DNA from: Aedes albopictus
Lineage: Eukaryota; Arthropoda; Insecta; Diptera; Culicidae
Reading direction: 5' to 3'
Length of the DNA: 64,000 nt
Assembly (NCBI RefSeq): GCF_035046485.1
Contig: NC_085137.1
Span: 1,899,977 to 1,963,976 of the forward strand
Shown: piece by piece, positions 45,925-55,745 of the stretch
Layout of the letters: each line of letters starts with the position of its first letter
How positions within the stretch are numbered: position 1 is the stretch's first letter
Program-made: the position numbers and the translations under genes
The notes under the pieces: generated by a model
The model's input: only the letters and a program-made list of their open reading frames with translations
Database searches by the model: none
Told to the model about the DNA's origin: nothing

Positions 45925-48900
45925 AACGATATTCATTCATTCATTTTTCATTTATTTAGTTAACATCAAATTCATGATAATACTGAATCAACAATTTGCC
46001 GCCATAATACTCGATTTGCAGCTGCAGCTCTCCAACGTCGGTCACGCCCAACACTCGCCAGATCACGCTCCACCTGGTCCGCCCATCGTGCTCTCTGCGC
46101 TCCACGCCTTCTTGTACCAACCGGATGGTTAGCAAACACCAACTTTGCAGGGTTGTTGTCCGGCATTCTTGCAACATGCCCTGCCCACCGTATCCTTCCG
46201 GCTTTGGCTACCTTCTGGATGCTGGGTTCGCCATAAAGTGCTGCGAGCTCGTGGTTCATCCTTCTCCGCCACACACCGTTCTCCTGCACGCCGCCGAAGA
46301 TCGTCCTTAGCACCCGTCGCTCGAAAACTCCGAGTGCTTGCATGTCCTCCTCGAGCATCGTCCACGTCTCGTGCCCGTAGAGAACAACCGGTCTTATTAA
46401 CGTCTTGTACATGGTACATTTGGTGCGGGGGTGAATCTTTTTTGACCGCAGTTTCTTCTGGAGCCCATAATAGGCACGACTTCCACTGATGATGCGCCTT
46501 CGTATTTCACGGCTCACGTTATTGTCAGCCGTTAGCAAGGAACCGAGGTAGACGAATTCTTCTACCACCTCGAAAGTATCCCCGTCTATCGTAACATTGC
46601 TGCCAAGGCTTGTCCTGTCTCGCTCAGTCCCACCTACCAGCATGTACTTTGTCTTAGCCGCATTCACCACCAGTCCGACCTTTGCTGCTTCACGTTTCAG
46701 GCGGGTGTACTGTTCTGTCACCGTTCCAAATGTCCTAGCAATAATATCCATGTCATCCGCAAAACATACAAATTGGCTGGATTTCGTGAAGATCGTACCC
46801 CGGCTGTTGAGCCCGGCTCGTCGCATAACACCTTCCAGGGCGATGTTGAATAGTAGGCAGGAAAGTCCATCACCTTGTCGTAGTCCCCGTCGAGATTCAA
46901 ATGAACTGGATAGTTCACCCGAAATCCTTACGCTGTTCTGCACACCGTCCATCGTTGCTCTTATCAGTCTAGTCAGCTTCCCGGGAAAGCTGTTCTCGTC
47001 CATAATTTTCCATAGCTCTGTGCGGTCGATACTGTCGTATGCCGCTTTGAAGTCGATGAACAGGTGATGCGTTGGGACCTGGTATTCACGGCATTTCTGG
47101 AGGATTTGCCGTACGGTGAAGATCTGGTCCGTTGTCGACCGGCCGTCGATGAAACCGGCTTGGTAACTTCCCACGAACTCATTTACTTTAGGTGAAAGAC
47201 GACGGAAGATGATCTGGGATAGCACTTTGTAGGCGGCATTCAAAATGGTGATCGCTCGAAAGTTCTCACACATTAACTTGTCGCCTTTCTTGTGGATGGG
47301 ACAGATTATCCCTTCCTTCCACTCCTCCGGTAGCTGTTCGGTTTCCCAGATCTTGACTACTAACTGGTGCAGACAGGTGGCCAACTTTTCCGGGCCCATC
47401 TTGATGAGTTCCGCTGCGATACCGTCCTTACCAGCCGCTTTGTTGTTTTTGAGCTGGTGGATGGCATCCTTAACTTCCCTCAGCGTGGGAGTTGGTTCGT
47501 TCCCGTCCTCTGCTGCACCAACATAGTCATTTCCTCCGCTGCCTTGGTCCTCCGTGCCTACATTCTCTTCGCCATTCAGGTGCTCGTCGAAGTGCTGCTT
47601 CCACCTTTCGATCACCTCACGTTTGTCCGTCAGGAGGCTCCCGTCCTTATCCCTGCAGATTTCGGCTTGCGGCACGTAGCCTTTGCGGGATGCGTTGAGC
47701 TTCTGGTAGAACTTGCGTGTTTCCTGTGAACGGCACAGCAGTTCTATTTCCTCGCACTCCGCTTCTTCCAGGCGGCGCTTTTTCTCCCGGAAGAGACGGG
47801 TCTGCTGCTTCCGCTTCTGTCTGTATCGCTCCACATTCTGTCGGGTTCCATGCTGCAGCATTACCGCCCGCGCTGCATCCTTCTCCTCCAGAACCGCTCT
47901 GCACTCCTCGTCGAACCAATCGTTTCGTCGACTCCGTTCTACGTACCCGATAGTGCTCTCGGCTGCGTTGTTGATGGCTGCTTTCACTGTACTCCAGCAG
48001 TCCTCTAGAGGGGCCACATCGAGCACACCCTCGTCCGGCAACGCTGCCTCGAGATTCTGCGCGTATGCGGTGGCGACATCCGGTTGCTTCAGTCGCTCTA
48101 GATCGTACCGGGGCGGCCGCCGGTAATGTACGTTGTTAATAACGGAGAGTTTTGGGCGCAGTTTGACCATCACCAGGTAGTGATCGGAGTCGATATTAGC
48201 GCCACGATAGGTCCTGACGTCGATAATGTCGGAGAAGTGCCGTCCATCAATCAGAACGTGGTCGATTTGCGATTCCGTTTGTTGTGGTGATCTCCAGGTG
48301 TAACTATACGGGAGGCTGTGCTGGAAGAAGGTGCTACGAATGGCCATGTTCTTGGAGGCGGCGAAATCGATGAGGCGTAGGCCATTTTCGTTCGTCAGCT
48401 GGTGGGCGCTGAACTTTCCAATCGTCGGTCTGAATTCCTCCTCCTGGCCTACCTGAGCGTTTAGATCCCCTATGATGATCTTGACGTCATGGTTTGGGCA
48501 GCGGTCGTACTCGCGTTCGAGATGCGCGTAAAATGCGTCCTTGTCATCATCAGTACTTCCGGAGTGTGGGCTGTGCACGTTTATTATGCTAATGTTGAAG
48601 AATCGGCCCTTGATCCTCAACCTGCACATTCTTTCGTCGATCGGCCACCAACCGATCACGCGCCTCTGCATGTCGCCCATCACTATAAAAGCTGTTCCCA
48701 GCTCACGTGTGTTGCCGCAACTCTGGTAGATGGTATGATTACCTCTAAACGTTCGCACCATAGATCCTGTCCAACACACCTCCTGCAGCGCTACGATTCC
48801 GAAACCGCGGTCCTTCAGTATATCGGCGAGTATGCGGGTGCTCCCGATGAAGTTGAGAGATCTGCAGTTCCACGTACCGAGCTTCCAATCGCAAGTCCCT

Positions 48901-49013
48901 TTTCGTCGCTGTGGTCGTCGCCATTGGTATCGGTTCGCATTCTTCTCTTGTTGATTTTCCGGTGCTAGTCTTTTTTACAGCTGGCTCGCAGGGCCTGACA
49001 CCAACGATATTCA
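45925..49013 (-). mobile_element. RTE-clade non-LTR retrotransposon (JAM1-like)
   Basis: The body spans 45936-49002 on the minus strand. The 11-bp repeat AACGATATTCA flanks it at 45925-45935 and 49003-49013, the expected target-site duplication. The 3' end after the stop codon is a short UTR closing in AATG-type short repeats, typical of RTE elements. At the 5' end only about 28 bases precede the open frame, which suggests slight 5' truncation. GC content is clearly above that of the neighbourhood. A small related fragment is at 42155. Confidence 0.92.
45972..48974 (-). CDS. Endonuclease-reverse transcriptase of RTE element
   Basis: The open frame runs 1000 codons from just after a stop at 48975 to TGA at 45972. 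The N-terminal part is an apurinic-type endonuclease: KLGTWNCRSLNF, ALQEV, IIGDLNAQVG, QIDHVLIDGR and DSDHYLVMVK. The reverse transcriptase follows: KDGIAAELI, FIDFKAAYDS, GLRQGDGLSC and CFADDMDII. The C-terminal region has the WAGHVARM motif usual in this clade. All motifs are intact, and it nicks target DNA and copies its RNA there. There is no ATG before the endonuclease motifs. A GTG at 48779 would cut them off, while an ATG in another frame overlaps at about 48922. Its start is therefore unresolved: it may be lost by truncation or a frameshift. Confidence 0.9.
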   Translation of the reverse strand, partial: KRLAPENQQEKNANRYQWRRPQRRKGTCDWKLGTWNCRSLNFIGSTRILADILKDRGFGIVALQEVCWTGSMVRTFRGNHTIYQSCGNTRELGTAFIVMGDMQRRVIGWWPIDERMCRLRIKGRFFNISIINVHSPHSGSTDDDKDAFYAHLEREYDRCPNHDVKIIIGDLNAQVGQEEEFRPTIGKFSAHQLTNENGLRLIDFAASKNMAIRSTFFQHSLPYSYTWRSPQQTESQIDHVLIDGRHFSDIIDVRTYRGANIDSDHYLVMVKLRPKLSVINNVHYRRPPRYDLERLKQPDVATAYAQNLEAALPDEGVLDVAPLEDCWSTVKAAINNAAESTIGYVERSRRNDWFDEECRAVLEEKDAARAVMLQHGTRQNVERYRQKRKQQTRLFREKKRRLEEAECEEIELLCRSQETRKFYQKLNASRKGYVPQAEICRDKDGSLLTDKREVIERWKQHFDEHLNGEENVGTEDQGSGGNDYVGAAEDGNEPTPTLREVKDAIHQLKNNKAAGKDGIAAELIKMGPEKLATCLHQLVVKIWETEQLPEEWKEGIICPIHKKGDKLMCENFRAITILNAAYKVLSQIIFRRLSPKVNEFVGSYQAGFIDGRSTTDQIFTVRQILQKCREYQVPTHHLFIDFKAAYDSIDRTELWKIMDENSFPGKLTRLIRATMDGVQNSVRISGELSSSFESRRGLRQGDGLSCLLFNIALEGVMRRAGLNSRGTIFTKSSQFVCFADDMDIIARTFGTVTEQYTRLKREAAKVGLVVNAAKTKYMLVGGTERDRTSLGSNVTIDGDTFEVVEEFVYLGSLLTADNNVSREIRRRIISGSRAYYGLQKKLRSKKIHPRTKCTMYKTLIRPVVLYGHETWTMLEEDMQALGVFERRVLRTIFGGVQENGVWRRRMNHELAALYGEPSIQKVAKAGRIRWAGHVARMPDNNPAKLVFANHPVGTRRRGAQRARWADQVERDLASVGRDRRWRAAAANRVLWRQIVDSVLS

Positions 49014-50941
49014 ATTACATGCTGTTTCATATACCGAACCGATTCAGTCACTATTCCAGCACAACAAACAATGTCAACGCAACATTGTTAACGTTCCAAA
49101 ATACAATTTACCACAACGAGTCCGTTTCGGCGGCGGGTTGAACTAAATTGCCTACTCTTTGAAGTGGGCACGCTAGCTGACTCCGGTCGGCCCAGGATCC
49201 CTGTTGACTTGGCCAACCGTCAATCAATCGGCACATGATTTTCCCACTACTATACGCACTGCACTGATTAGCTATTCGTATTGAAGTGAGACAGAAGTGG
49301 TTCTCAACACATGGTGTACACTAAAAATAAACTACGCACAATTAGGTATGAGTATCATAAATTAGGGTGATCCTGAACCAACAGAGATTATGTGTAACTT
49401 TGACGCATGTTTGCAAATTTGAATTTATGAGTCATAAAGAGCGATTTCTTTTGAATTAGTTTATGCACTCCTGTATCTAAACAAAATGCCTGATTTTGTG
49501 TAACTTTGCATTAGCGTGTACACATCATACAAATGCTTCGTTCGTTGATTGAATGTGGTATTAAAAAATCACCACTAGCATATGCATTTAGGTAGGTATA
49601 CGATATCGAATCAATTGCCGATTCTCCCTCGATGCTCCAGTACAGTAGGACTTCCATATCGGAAGCTCGATTCCTGATACCTACCCTGATGATGACGGTA
49701 TGTTTTTTTTTTGCCACAACGACGCGTGTCATCGGTCCTGAAGCGCATACCACCGCATGATTGATTATTCTCCACCCATTTTCATTCGGCGGCTGAATCA
49801 ACGCCTCTATCATGGTAGGCTGGGCGAGAATGAGTTTCGTTCGCTTCACTAATTTAGATACGCATAGCCTCCTTTGACGCAACGCAACGATATTCCAACA
49901 GAAATTCCACTTGTGAAGCTGCGGTATTTTAGAAATGTGCCACTGTTTCGCAGAAAATGGAATCTGGTGCAGAAAGGAATTAGCGTGGCGTCAATCGAAG
50001 AACGTCAATTTGAGTTTATCCAGTGTAACACATTCGAAAACTCCCGGTGCTTCTCTACTGGATAACGTTGATCCATCACTACCGACCGACCGAGGGTATA
50101 TTTATGCCAAGGCTTTTAGTGACATCGCAGTTGGAAGGTACGCACTCATATGCGCCAAAATCGTTTCCGATGCAAAAAAGGAATTATTTATCGATTTTCA
50201 GCATAGCCTACTGCTGCTGGCTGCTGCATGCAGTTCAAAACGAGGGCAGTTTGGTGACTCGCATCGCACAACTCAGCTCTCATGCTGCCAAATCTATTAG
50301 CAGATCAAACGAGTGCGATAATTGATTCATCCTGATGGGATCGATCCGAACGAGAGAAGTGCCAGGCTAGGCGTAATTCCTGCGCTTCCAATCAGTGTGA
50401 CGTTGCGTTGGGGTGTCTTTTGATTTTCTCCCTCCTGAATCCTGATGTTTGCTCGCCGAGATAGGTGGTAGATCATAATCGATTGCCGTTTTTTTTTTGT
50501 TCAGTGGTTGAGAGACTGCACAAAAAGGTGCTTTATCATCTGAGTATAATCAATTCTGATTAAGCTTTTTTGCCAATATTTGTCAGATGTAACTGAGTAT
50601 TATTCTAATAGCCTAGTCTGGTTGGTTAAAAAACGTTTCATCATATTGCAATTTACGCAATATTTAGTGAGCTAGATATGTACGTGTCCCCGTTTGTTCG
50701 TTTTTTTTTTACCAGAAATAGGGTCCTCAATCAAGCTTGTCAGTTTTTGCATGGTGTTTTTTTGCGAAAGTTTATCCCCTCTAAACTGCATGTTTTTACT
50801 TGACTGCCTGCATCAAGTATTTACCTGATACATGTTGCCGTTTTAGTATATGATATATGAATAATTTCGATCCTTATTCAGAGGCGTTTTGGTCGATACA
50901 ATTTTAACTATAATCATTCTTAAAAAGATGTGAAGTTGGTA
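49014..50941. other. Low-repeat region without a recognisable gene
   Basis: Frames such as 49511-49882 (minus) and 49935-50300 (plus) show no domain. No repeat copies were recognised. Confidence 0.45.
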
Positions 50942-51160
50942 TAGGGTATTGGTTCCCTTATTAAGCATGTGGCTCCCATTTTCATCCTACGAAAAACAAA
51001 GGATTGAAGCGCAGTTTGTTTTGTTTCTTATTTTTGTATTTTTTGTTAGAAGTGAGCACCCATGAAAACAAAAAGAACGGAATCAATCGGTGCCGTAATC
51101 GCTTGTTTTCGTATAGGATGAATATGGGAACATGAGATTACTGATGGCACACATACCCTA
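50942..51160 (-). mobile_element. 219-bp MITE, copy 2
   Basis: Inverted copy of 10692-10910 with the same length; it begins TAGGGTATTGGTTCCC and ends ACACATACCCTA. Confidence 0.85.
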
Positions 51161-51472
51161 CGTAAGTATTTAATCAACAAAAAATCGTAGTACATTTCGC
51201 CCCTAGGTTTTTAAATAGCTAATTATATTTTTTTTCGTATTCACAACTGTGTTTTCGTGTTTCTACTGAAGGTTTGATCGGGCTATATCCCGTGGACAGT
51301 AGAATGCAAATTTAAACTAACATTCTTGTTTCTTACATATGTAATAGTCAAATAATGTTCCACTTACGAATTTACAAATTGCCTAATTCTTCTACTTATA
51401 GGCGTAACATCCAGACTAACAACAGCAAATATAGCTTGCTTTTGTGAATAACTAGAATCAAGTTAAAAATTG

Positions 51473-51860
51473 AAGATCGTAGCAGACTATGCACGCGGGT
51501 GGCTGCGTTTTCAATTGTTCAACGCGTTTTCTTTGCTCCGCGTTATCTGAATATGTGTCTCGGAAATGGTACCTCGAAAAATGCTTGCAAACGGATCTTC
51601 GCTGTTCAACATATTTCACTTATCTGGGGATTTCGAGGACCATGTAGTGTTGAGTAGGATAACCTGCGATTGCTGTGAGAGTTTGTTTTATTCCCCTCCG
51701 GGTGCCGGAGCTTGTCATCATTTTCGCGTGATTTTTGATGACATTTCTGCTAAATGCCTGGGAGACGCAAATGGAAGCTTTGTTGAATTTCGTCTCGAGA
51801 CAGTTAGAATTCGTGAAATTTGGTGAGATTATTCCTGTACATCATTTTACTTGTGTTTAC
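51473..51860 (+). repeat. Exon-like dispersed module, copy 1
   Basis: Begins AGATCGTAGCAGACTATGC and continues to about 51860. Copy 2 lies inverted at 53461-53734 plus 55369-55535. Both copies contain a peptide-like stretch (LSRI, GAG, then ETQME and LEFVKFG) and end at a splice-donor-like AAATTTG|GTGAG (GT at 51823). In copy 1 the two halves of the peptide are in different frames because of an 11-base difference from copy 2. It could be a first exon of a duplicated host gene or the 5' part of an unrecognised mobile element. Confidence 0.6.
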
Positions 51861-52056
51861 AGCAAAGTTGGGAACTCGTTTTTACGTATGTATCAATTCA
51901 AGAAACAACTACATGTTTTATAACTTCAAGTTAGCTCATGGAGTCCAGGAACTGAGGCTATATTATTGAGTAAATACAAAAGATCGCATAGAAAAATCGA
52001 ATGAGAAATGATCTTGTACCGACTTTTTGAACCCTCTAAGCAGAATATCCTCTTCA
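51861..52056. other. Unassigned spacer
   Basis: No gene or repeat recognised. Confidence 0.4.
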
Positions 52057-52263
52057 AATGAGTGTAATCCGTTTCGTACGTTTTAATTCCGCCCTATTTT
52101 GCTTATCCTTTGACAGATACGCGTATTTCCCTCAGTGTCAAATCCACTCGACTGGATAACTGACACTGAGGAAGATTACAAGTGGTAGTTGAAATACGCG
52201 TATCTGTCAAAGGATAAGCAACATAAGGCGGAATTAAAAGGTACGAAGCTGATTACACTCATT
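52057..52263. mobile_element. 207-bp palindromic element
   Basis: AATGAGTGTAATC at the left and GATTACACTCATT at the right are inverse. The inverse similarity runs nearly to the centre, including GGATAAGC and GACACTGAGG words. It carries ATCCTTTGACAGATACG in both arms, a motif also found in the MITE cores at 27770 and 34517. Confidence 0.8.
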
Positions 52264-52445
52264 CGACGAATGAGAAATTTAGAGGTAGCCCAGAAAAAAA
52301 CTTCAAAAGAAGTCCGAGAACAAATTGCTGGAAGAATTTCAGAAACAACTTATTGAACAATTCCTAGAAATTCCCTGAAGCACTTCTGGTAGATTTCCCG
52401 GAGGAACTCTTGGGCGGATTTAAGAAGAAGCTTCTGCGAAAACCT
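52264..52445. repeat. Short degenerate array
   Basis: AACAATTCCTAGAAATTCCC, TTTCCCGGAGGAACTC and similar words. Confidence 0.5.
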
Positions 52446-53460
52446 CAGAAGCAACTTATGAGAAAATGCCAAATTATTGTTATGCAATGCAGAGCAAAAA
52501 GAATCTTTCAATCAATAGCTACGGGGAGGTGCTGAAAGGCACTTAGTTGAATAGTGGCGGGGGATCTTCCAACATACAAAAAAAACGTGGTCACATACAT
52601 AAAATTCGAGTTAGTACTTCCCAGCTTTATTGTAATCACAAAGTTTGCTACTTCCAACAAACAAAGCATAATTTGATCACAACTTTACAGCCATTTTCAG
52701 TATTTGAAGGGTAACTTAGCTTTACATTAGCATTAAGCAAGTCGCACAAATTCGTAGGTGGTAATCCCAGACCGCTGTTTTGAGAATTGCTTCTTTCCCG
52801 TTCGTTACCAAAGCTCAGAGATTTGAGTTTAATCAGCTAAGTCTTTTTGACATCTGATGCACAGGATCGAAGGATTAATTGAACACCTAAGAAAGGTATG
52901 TAGAGACCTCTACGTCTTCTCAGGCCTACCTAGGTGTCACGGGCAGTCTAGTTAGAGATCACAGTCATTGGAACCTTTTCGTCGATATTCGGCCTCCTTT
53001 GTCTCCGACATTCGCAACACAAGCAATCAAATTACTGTACGAAACAAAAATGTCGTCTTCGGGAGACGGTTCTGCTTTTGTTATTCCTGTCTTCATCCAT
53101 AATGAGAGCTGTGTTTGCCACATGTGTGTCGTATTCAATGCAACATGCAAGAATAAACTAATATAAACATTCATAATCGGAATTGGATGAAAATCAATGC
53201 GAAAAGCTAGAGTTAGACAAATGTCATCGTGTCAGACGACATTGATTTGACCCTTTATTATGTTTATCGATCTTCGTTTTACAACTCGTGTTGTGTGTAA
53301 GATGTAACGGTAGCACATGAGTGTAACAAAACCAGCTGACACCCGACTGCGGCATCAAAATGAAGGTAGTGAAAAGTGTCGAATGTTCACAAGACTGGTC
53401 ATGGGATTTTGAATGTTATTCGTGGAAGGGTTAAGTCTAAAGGATACGTTTGATCGACGT
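52446..53460. other. Low-repeat region without a recognisable gene
   Basis: No conserved frame and no repeat copies were recognised. Confidence 0.4.
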
Positions 53461-53734
53461 TCAGGCGCCAAAACTATATACAGAAACAAACTCACCAAAT
53501 TTTACGAATTCCAATACTCTCGAGACTAAATGTTTGACTTCCATTTGTGTCTCCCGGGCATCTAGCAGCAATATCACCAACAATGACACGGAAATTACGA
53601 GAAAATAAAGACAAATTCCGGCACCCCGATGGGAATAAGACAAACTCACACAACAATCGCGAATTATTCTACTCAACACTAGGTGACCGGCGAAATCGAC
53701 AGGCAAGAGAAATATGCTGAACACTGAAGATCAA
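53461..53734 (-). repeat. Exon-like dispersed module, copy 2 (3' part)
   Basis: Minus-strand counterpart of 51596-51860. A single frame here (ATG near 53724) reads through the shared peptide with a hydrophobic run YFLVISVSLLVILLL that would suit a signal peptide or membrane segment, then ETQMEV and VSRVLEFVKFG. The donor-like AAATTTG|GTGAGT follows, with its GT at 53494-53495. The upstream part of the module is displaced to 55369-55535 by the composite foldback element. No downstream exon was recognised. Confidence 0.6.
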
Positions 53735-53982
53735 CTCACTTGAAGTGCAAATTTTCGGTAATATGCAATGTTTATCTGCGCCACCTGTATCTGTACCTCA
53801 TTGCTTGTAGAGGAAGAACAATGCTACCTGGAAGGCGATCAAACGCGTCGTTCGCATTCTATTTGATACGACGGGGGACTACGTAGAGGTAGATGCTCGA
53901 AAACGACTCACTTGAAGTACAAATTTTCGGTAATACCAATCCGTGTGGTCAAATTATGAAATTCAAATAACTCAACGTACAT

Positions 53983-54164
53983 ATAGTGGTTTCGCAGCGC
54001 GGTGTCACGAACACTAATGCAAATCTACTGGTTGAAAATATGCCCATTTGATTTTGCTGGGAACAGCTGATCTTTGTTTACTATTTTCCACCAGTAACTC
54101 AAGTGGTGTTCGTGTAATGCAGCGTGTTCGTACACGCAACACTACTAAAAGCAGAAACCACTAT
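53983..54164. mobile_element. 182-bp MITE inside foldback element
   Basis: The ends ATAGTGGTTTC and GAAACCACTAT are exact inverses. The uninterrupted site ACGTACATATGTACAG (inverse at 54540 and 55330) reads here ACGTACAT, element, GTACAG. Removing the element and one AT/TA pair restores the empty site exactly, so the target was a TA-type dinucleotide. Confidence 0.88.
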
Positions 54165-54208
54165 GTACAGATGGGTAAATTATTGGTTAAATTGGAAAAA
54201 AAAATCCA

Positions 54209-54280
54209 CAGCTCAGGTGAGATTTGAACTCACGACCCTTATTCGCTAGACAAGTGCTTTACCAACTAAGCTACCGAGCC
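54209..54280 (-). other. tRNA-like module with full cloverleaf (minus)
   Basis: Identical in sequence to 55221-55292 but inverted. Acceptor GGCTCGG/CTGAGCT, D stem GCTT/AAGC, anticodon loop CTAGCGA, T arm GTGAG/CTCAC. Followed on the minus strand by a run of T (54195-54203). Located inside the foldback element. Confidence 0.65.
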
Positions 54281-54725
54281 AATTAATGACCCGACAGTCA
54301 TAAGGTTCAATTCTAATGTCATCGATCTATATCATCTTCCCCTAAACCGCAAATATAACCATCTCTGTTGTACATATGTACGAAGAGCGAAAGCGATTTG
54401 TTTATTGTTTGAAACTGTTTGCCTATCGTACAGGCAACGCTTCCTCAACCACTTGTAGAGGAAGAACAATGCTACCTGGAAGGCGATCAAACTCACCTGA
54501 GCTGTGGATTTATTCCCAATTTAACCAATAATTTACCCATCTGTACATATGTACGTTGAGTTATTTGAATTTCATAATTTGACCACACGGATTGGTATTA
54601 CCGAAAATTTGTACTTCAAGTGAGTCGTTTTCGAGCATCTACCTCTACGTAGTTACCCGTCGTATCAAATAGAATGCGAACGACGCGTTTGATCGCCTTC
54701 CAGGTAACATTGTTCTTCCTCTACA

Positions 54726-54921
54726 AGCAATGAGGTACAGATACAGGTGGCGCAGATAAACATTGCAAAACACTGGTTGTCTCTTTTGTTCTCCCGCTGA
54801 TCAAATGCAACTCAATTAGTGACGTCACTAATTGAGCTGCATTTGATGAGCGGTAGAACAAAAGAGACAACCAGTGGTTTGCAATGTTTATCTGCGCCAC
54901 CTGTATATGTACCTCATTGCT
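54726..54921. repeat. Near-perfect palindrome, centre at 54823
   Basis: The centre is GTGACGTCAC. The arms, about 98 bases each, contain CTAATTGAG, AAAAGAGACAACCAGTG and TTTATCTGCGCCACCTGTAT in inverse. Few mismatches (for example TGATC against TGATG). Single strands would fold into a long hairpin. Confidence 0.9.
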
Positions 54922-55052
54922 CTACAAGTGGTTGAGGAAGCGTTGCCTGTACGATAGGCAAACAGTTTCAAACAATAAACAAATCGCTTTCGCTCTTCGT
55001 ACATATGTACAACAGAGATGGTTATATTTGCGGTTTAGGGGAAGATGATATA

Positions 55053-55161
55053 GGGCTCTGCACGAAATTCTTTTCTTCTCTTTCACTCTTATTGAGATTT
55101 TGTAAACAACAAGGCCAGGAAATGTCAAAATCCCATACAAAATCAAAACAGTGCAGTGCCC
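55053..55161. mobile_element. 109-bp MITE inside foldback element
   Basis: It starts GGGCTCTGCAC and ends GTGCAGTGCCC, with TATA on both sides (55049-55052 and 55162-55165). The inverse copy of the same region at 54330 has no insertion and a single TATA, an exact empty site. Confidence 0.88.
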
Positions 55162-55220
55162 TATAGATCGATGAGATTAGAATTGAACCTTATGACAACT
55201 AAGTTGCCGGGTCATTAATT

Positions 55221-55292
55221 GGCTCGGTAGCTTAGTTGGTAAAGCACTTGTCTAGCGAATAAGGGTCGTGAGTTCAAATCTCACCTGAGCTG
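55221..55292 (+). other. tRNA-like module with full cloverleaf (plus)
   Basis: All four stems pair: acceptor GGCTCGG/CTGAGCT (two G-T pairs), D stem 4 bp, anticodon stem CTTGT/ATAAG, T arm GTGAG/CTCAC with loop TTCAAAT. The loop CTAGCGA would give anticodon AGC (Ala), but the acceptor lacks the G3-T70 pair that marks alanine tRNAs. T6 follows at 55296. Because it occurs twice in inverse inside a mobile foldback unit, I treat it as a tRNA-like Pol III module, not a cellular tRNA gene. Confidence 0.65.
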
Positions 55293-55368
55293 TGGATTTT
55301 TTCCCAATTTAACCAATAATTTACCCATCTGTACATATGTACGTTGAGTTATTTGAACTGAAGATCAA

Positions 55369-55535
55369 TTTGCAAGCACTTTTCGAGATGAAATTTGCGG
55401 AAGACATACCACCACCACCATCACCACCACCACAGTTTCTCAATTCGACCGGCATTATTCATAACAACGCGGAGGAAAACGCATGACAGTTTTGAAAACG
55501 CAACCGCTCGCACGCACAGCCTGCTACGATCGATA
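55369..55535 (-). repeat. Exon-like dispersed module, copy 2 (5' part)
   Basis: On the minus strand from 55535: CGATCGTAGCAGGCTGTGCG, GGTTGCGTTTTCA, CCTCCGCG, TCTCGAAAAGTGCTTGCAAA. Matches 51473-51595 in order and ends exactly at the 12-bp duplication. It contains a (CCA)n tract at 55410-55433 that copy 1 lacks. Confidence 0.78.
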
Positions 55536-55745
55536 TTGAAGTGCAACTTAGCTTTTACGTGCTTTTACATTACATATTTTGTTTGGAACAGTTCTTGACT
55601 GATTTTCTCTTTACAATTACAGATGTCAAAGTATGATTTCAAACATTCATACTTTTTACCAAATGTAATGTACATACAACTGTGTTGGGTTAAGCAAGTA
55701 AGTTCTAGTTAATTAAAATGCATATAAATGTGATGGTGGGGTTTT

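Larger units (their letters stand above)
53723..55368. mobile_element. 1.6-kb composite foldback element with 12-bp target duplication
   Basis: The body is 53735-55356, flanked by the 12-bp repeat ACTGAAGATCAA (53723-53734 and 55357-55368). Inside, 53752-53981 is inverse to 54547-54772, and 54172-54460 is inverse to 54919-55340. The interior also holds a near-perfect palindrome at 54726-54921, two tRNA-like modules and two smaller MITEs. The uninterrupted copy of its target, with a single TTC-containing version of the 12-bp site, is at 51590-51602. There is no coding capacity. Confidence 0.85.

Noticed and set aside
46125..48968. Several plus-strand open frames of 60-160 codons
   Set aside because: They lie opposite the RTE coding frame and are shadows of its high GC content.
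54209..55292. Two genuine alanine tRNA genes
   Set aside because: The modules fold well, but they are identical inverse copies inside a mobile foldback element and lack the alanine acceptor pair. They are reported as tRNA-like instead.
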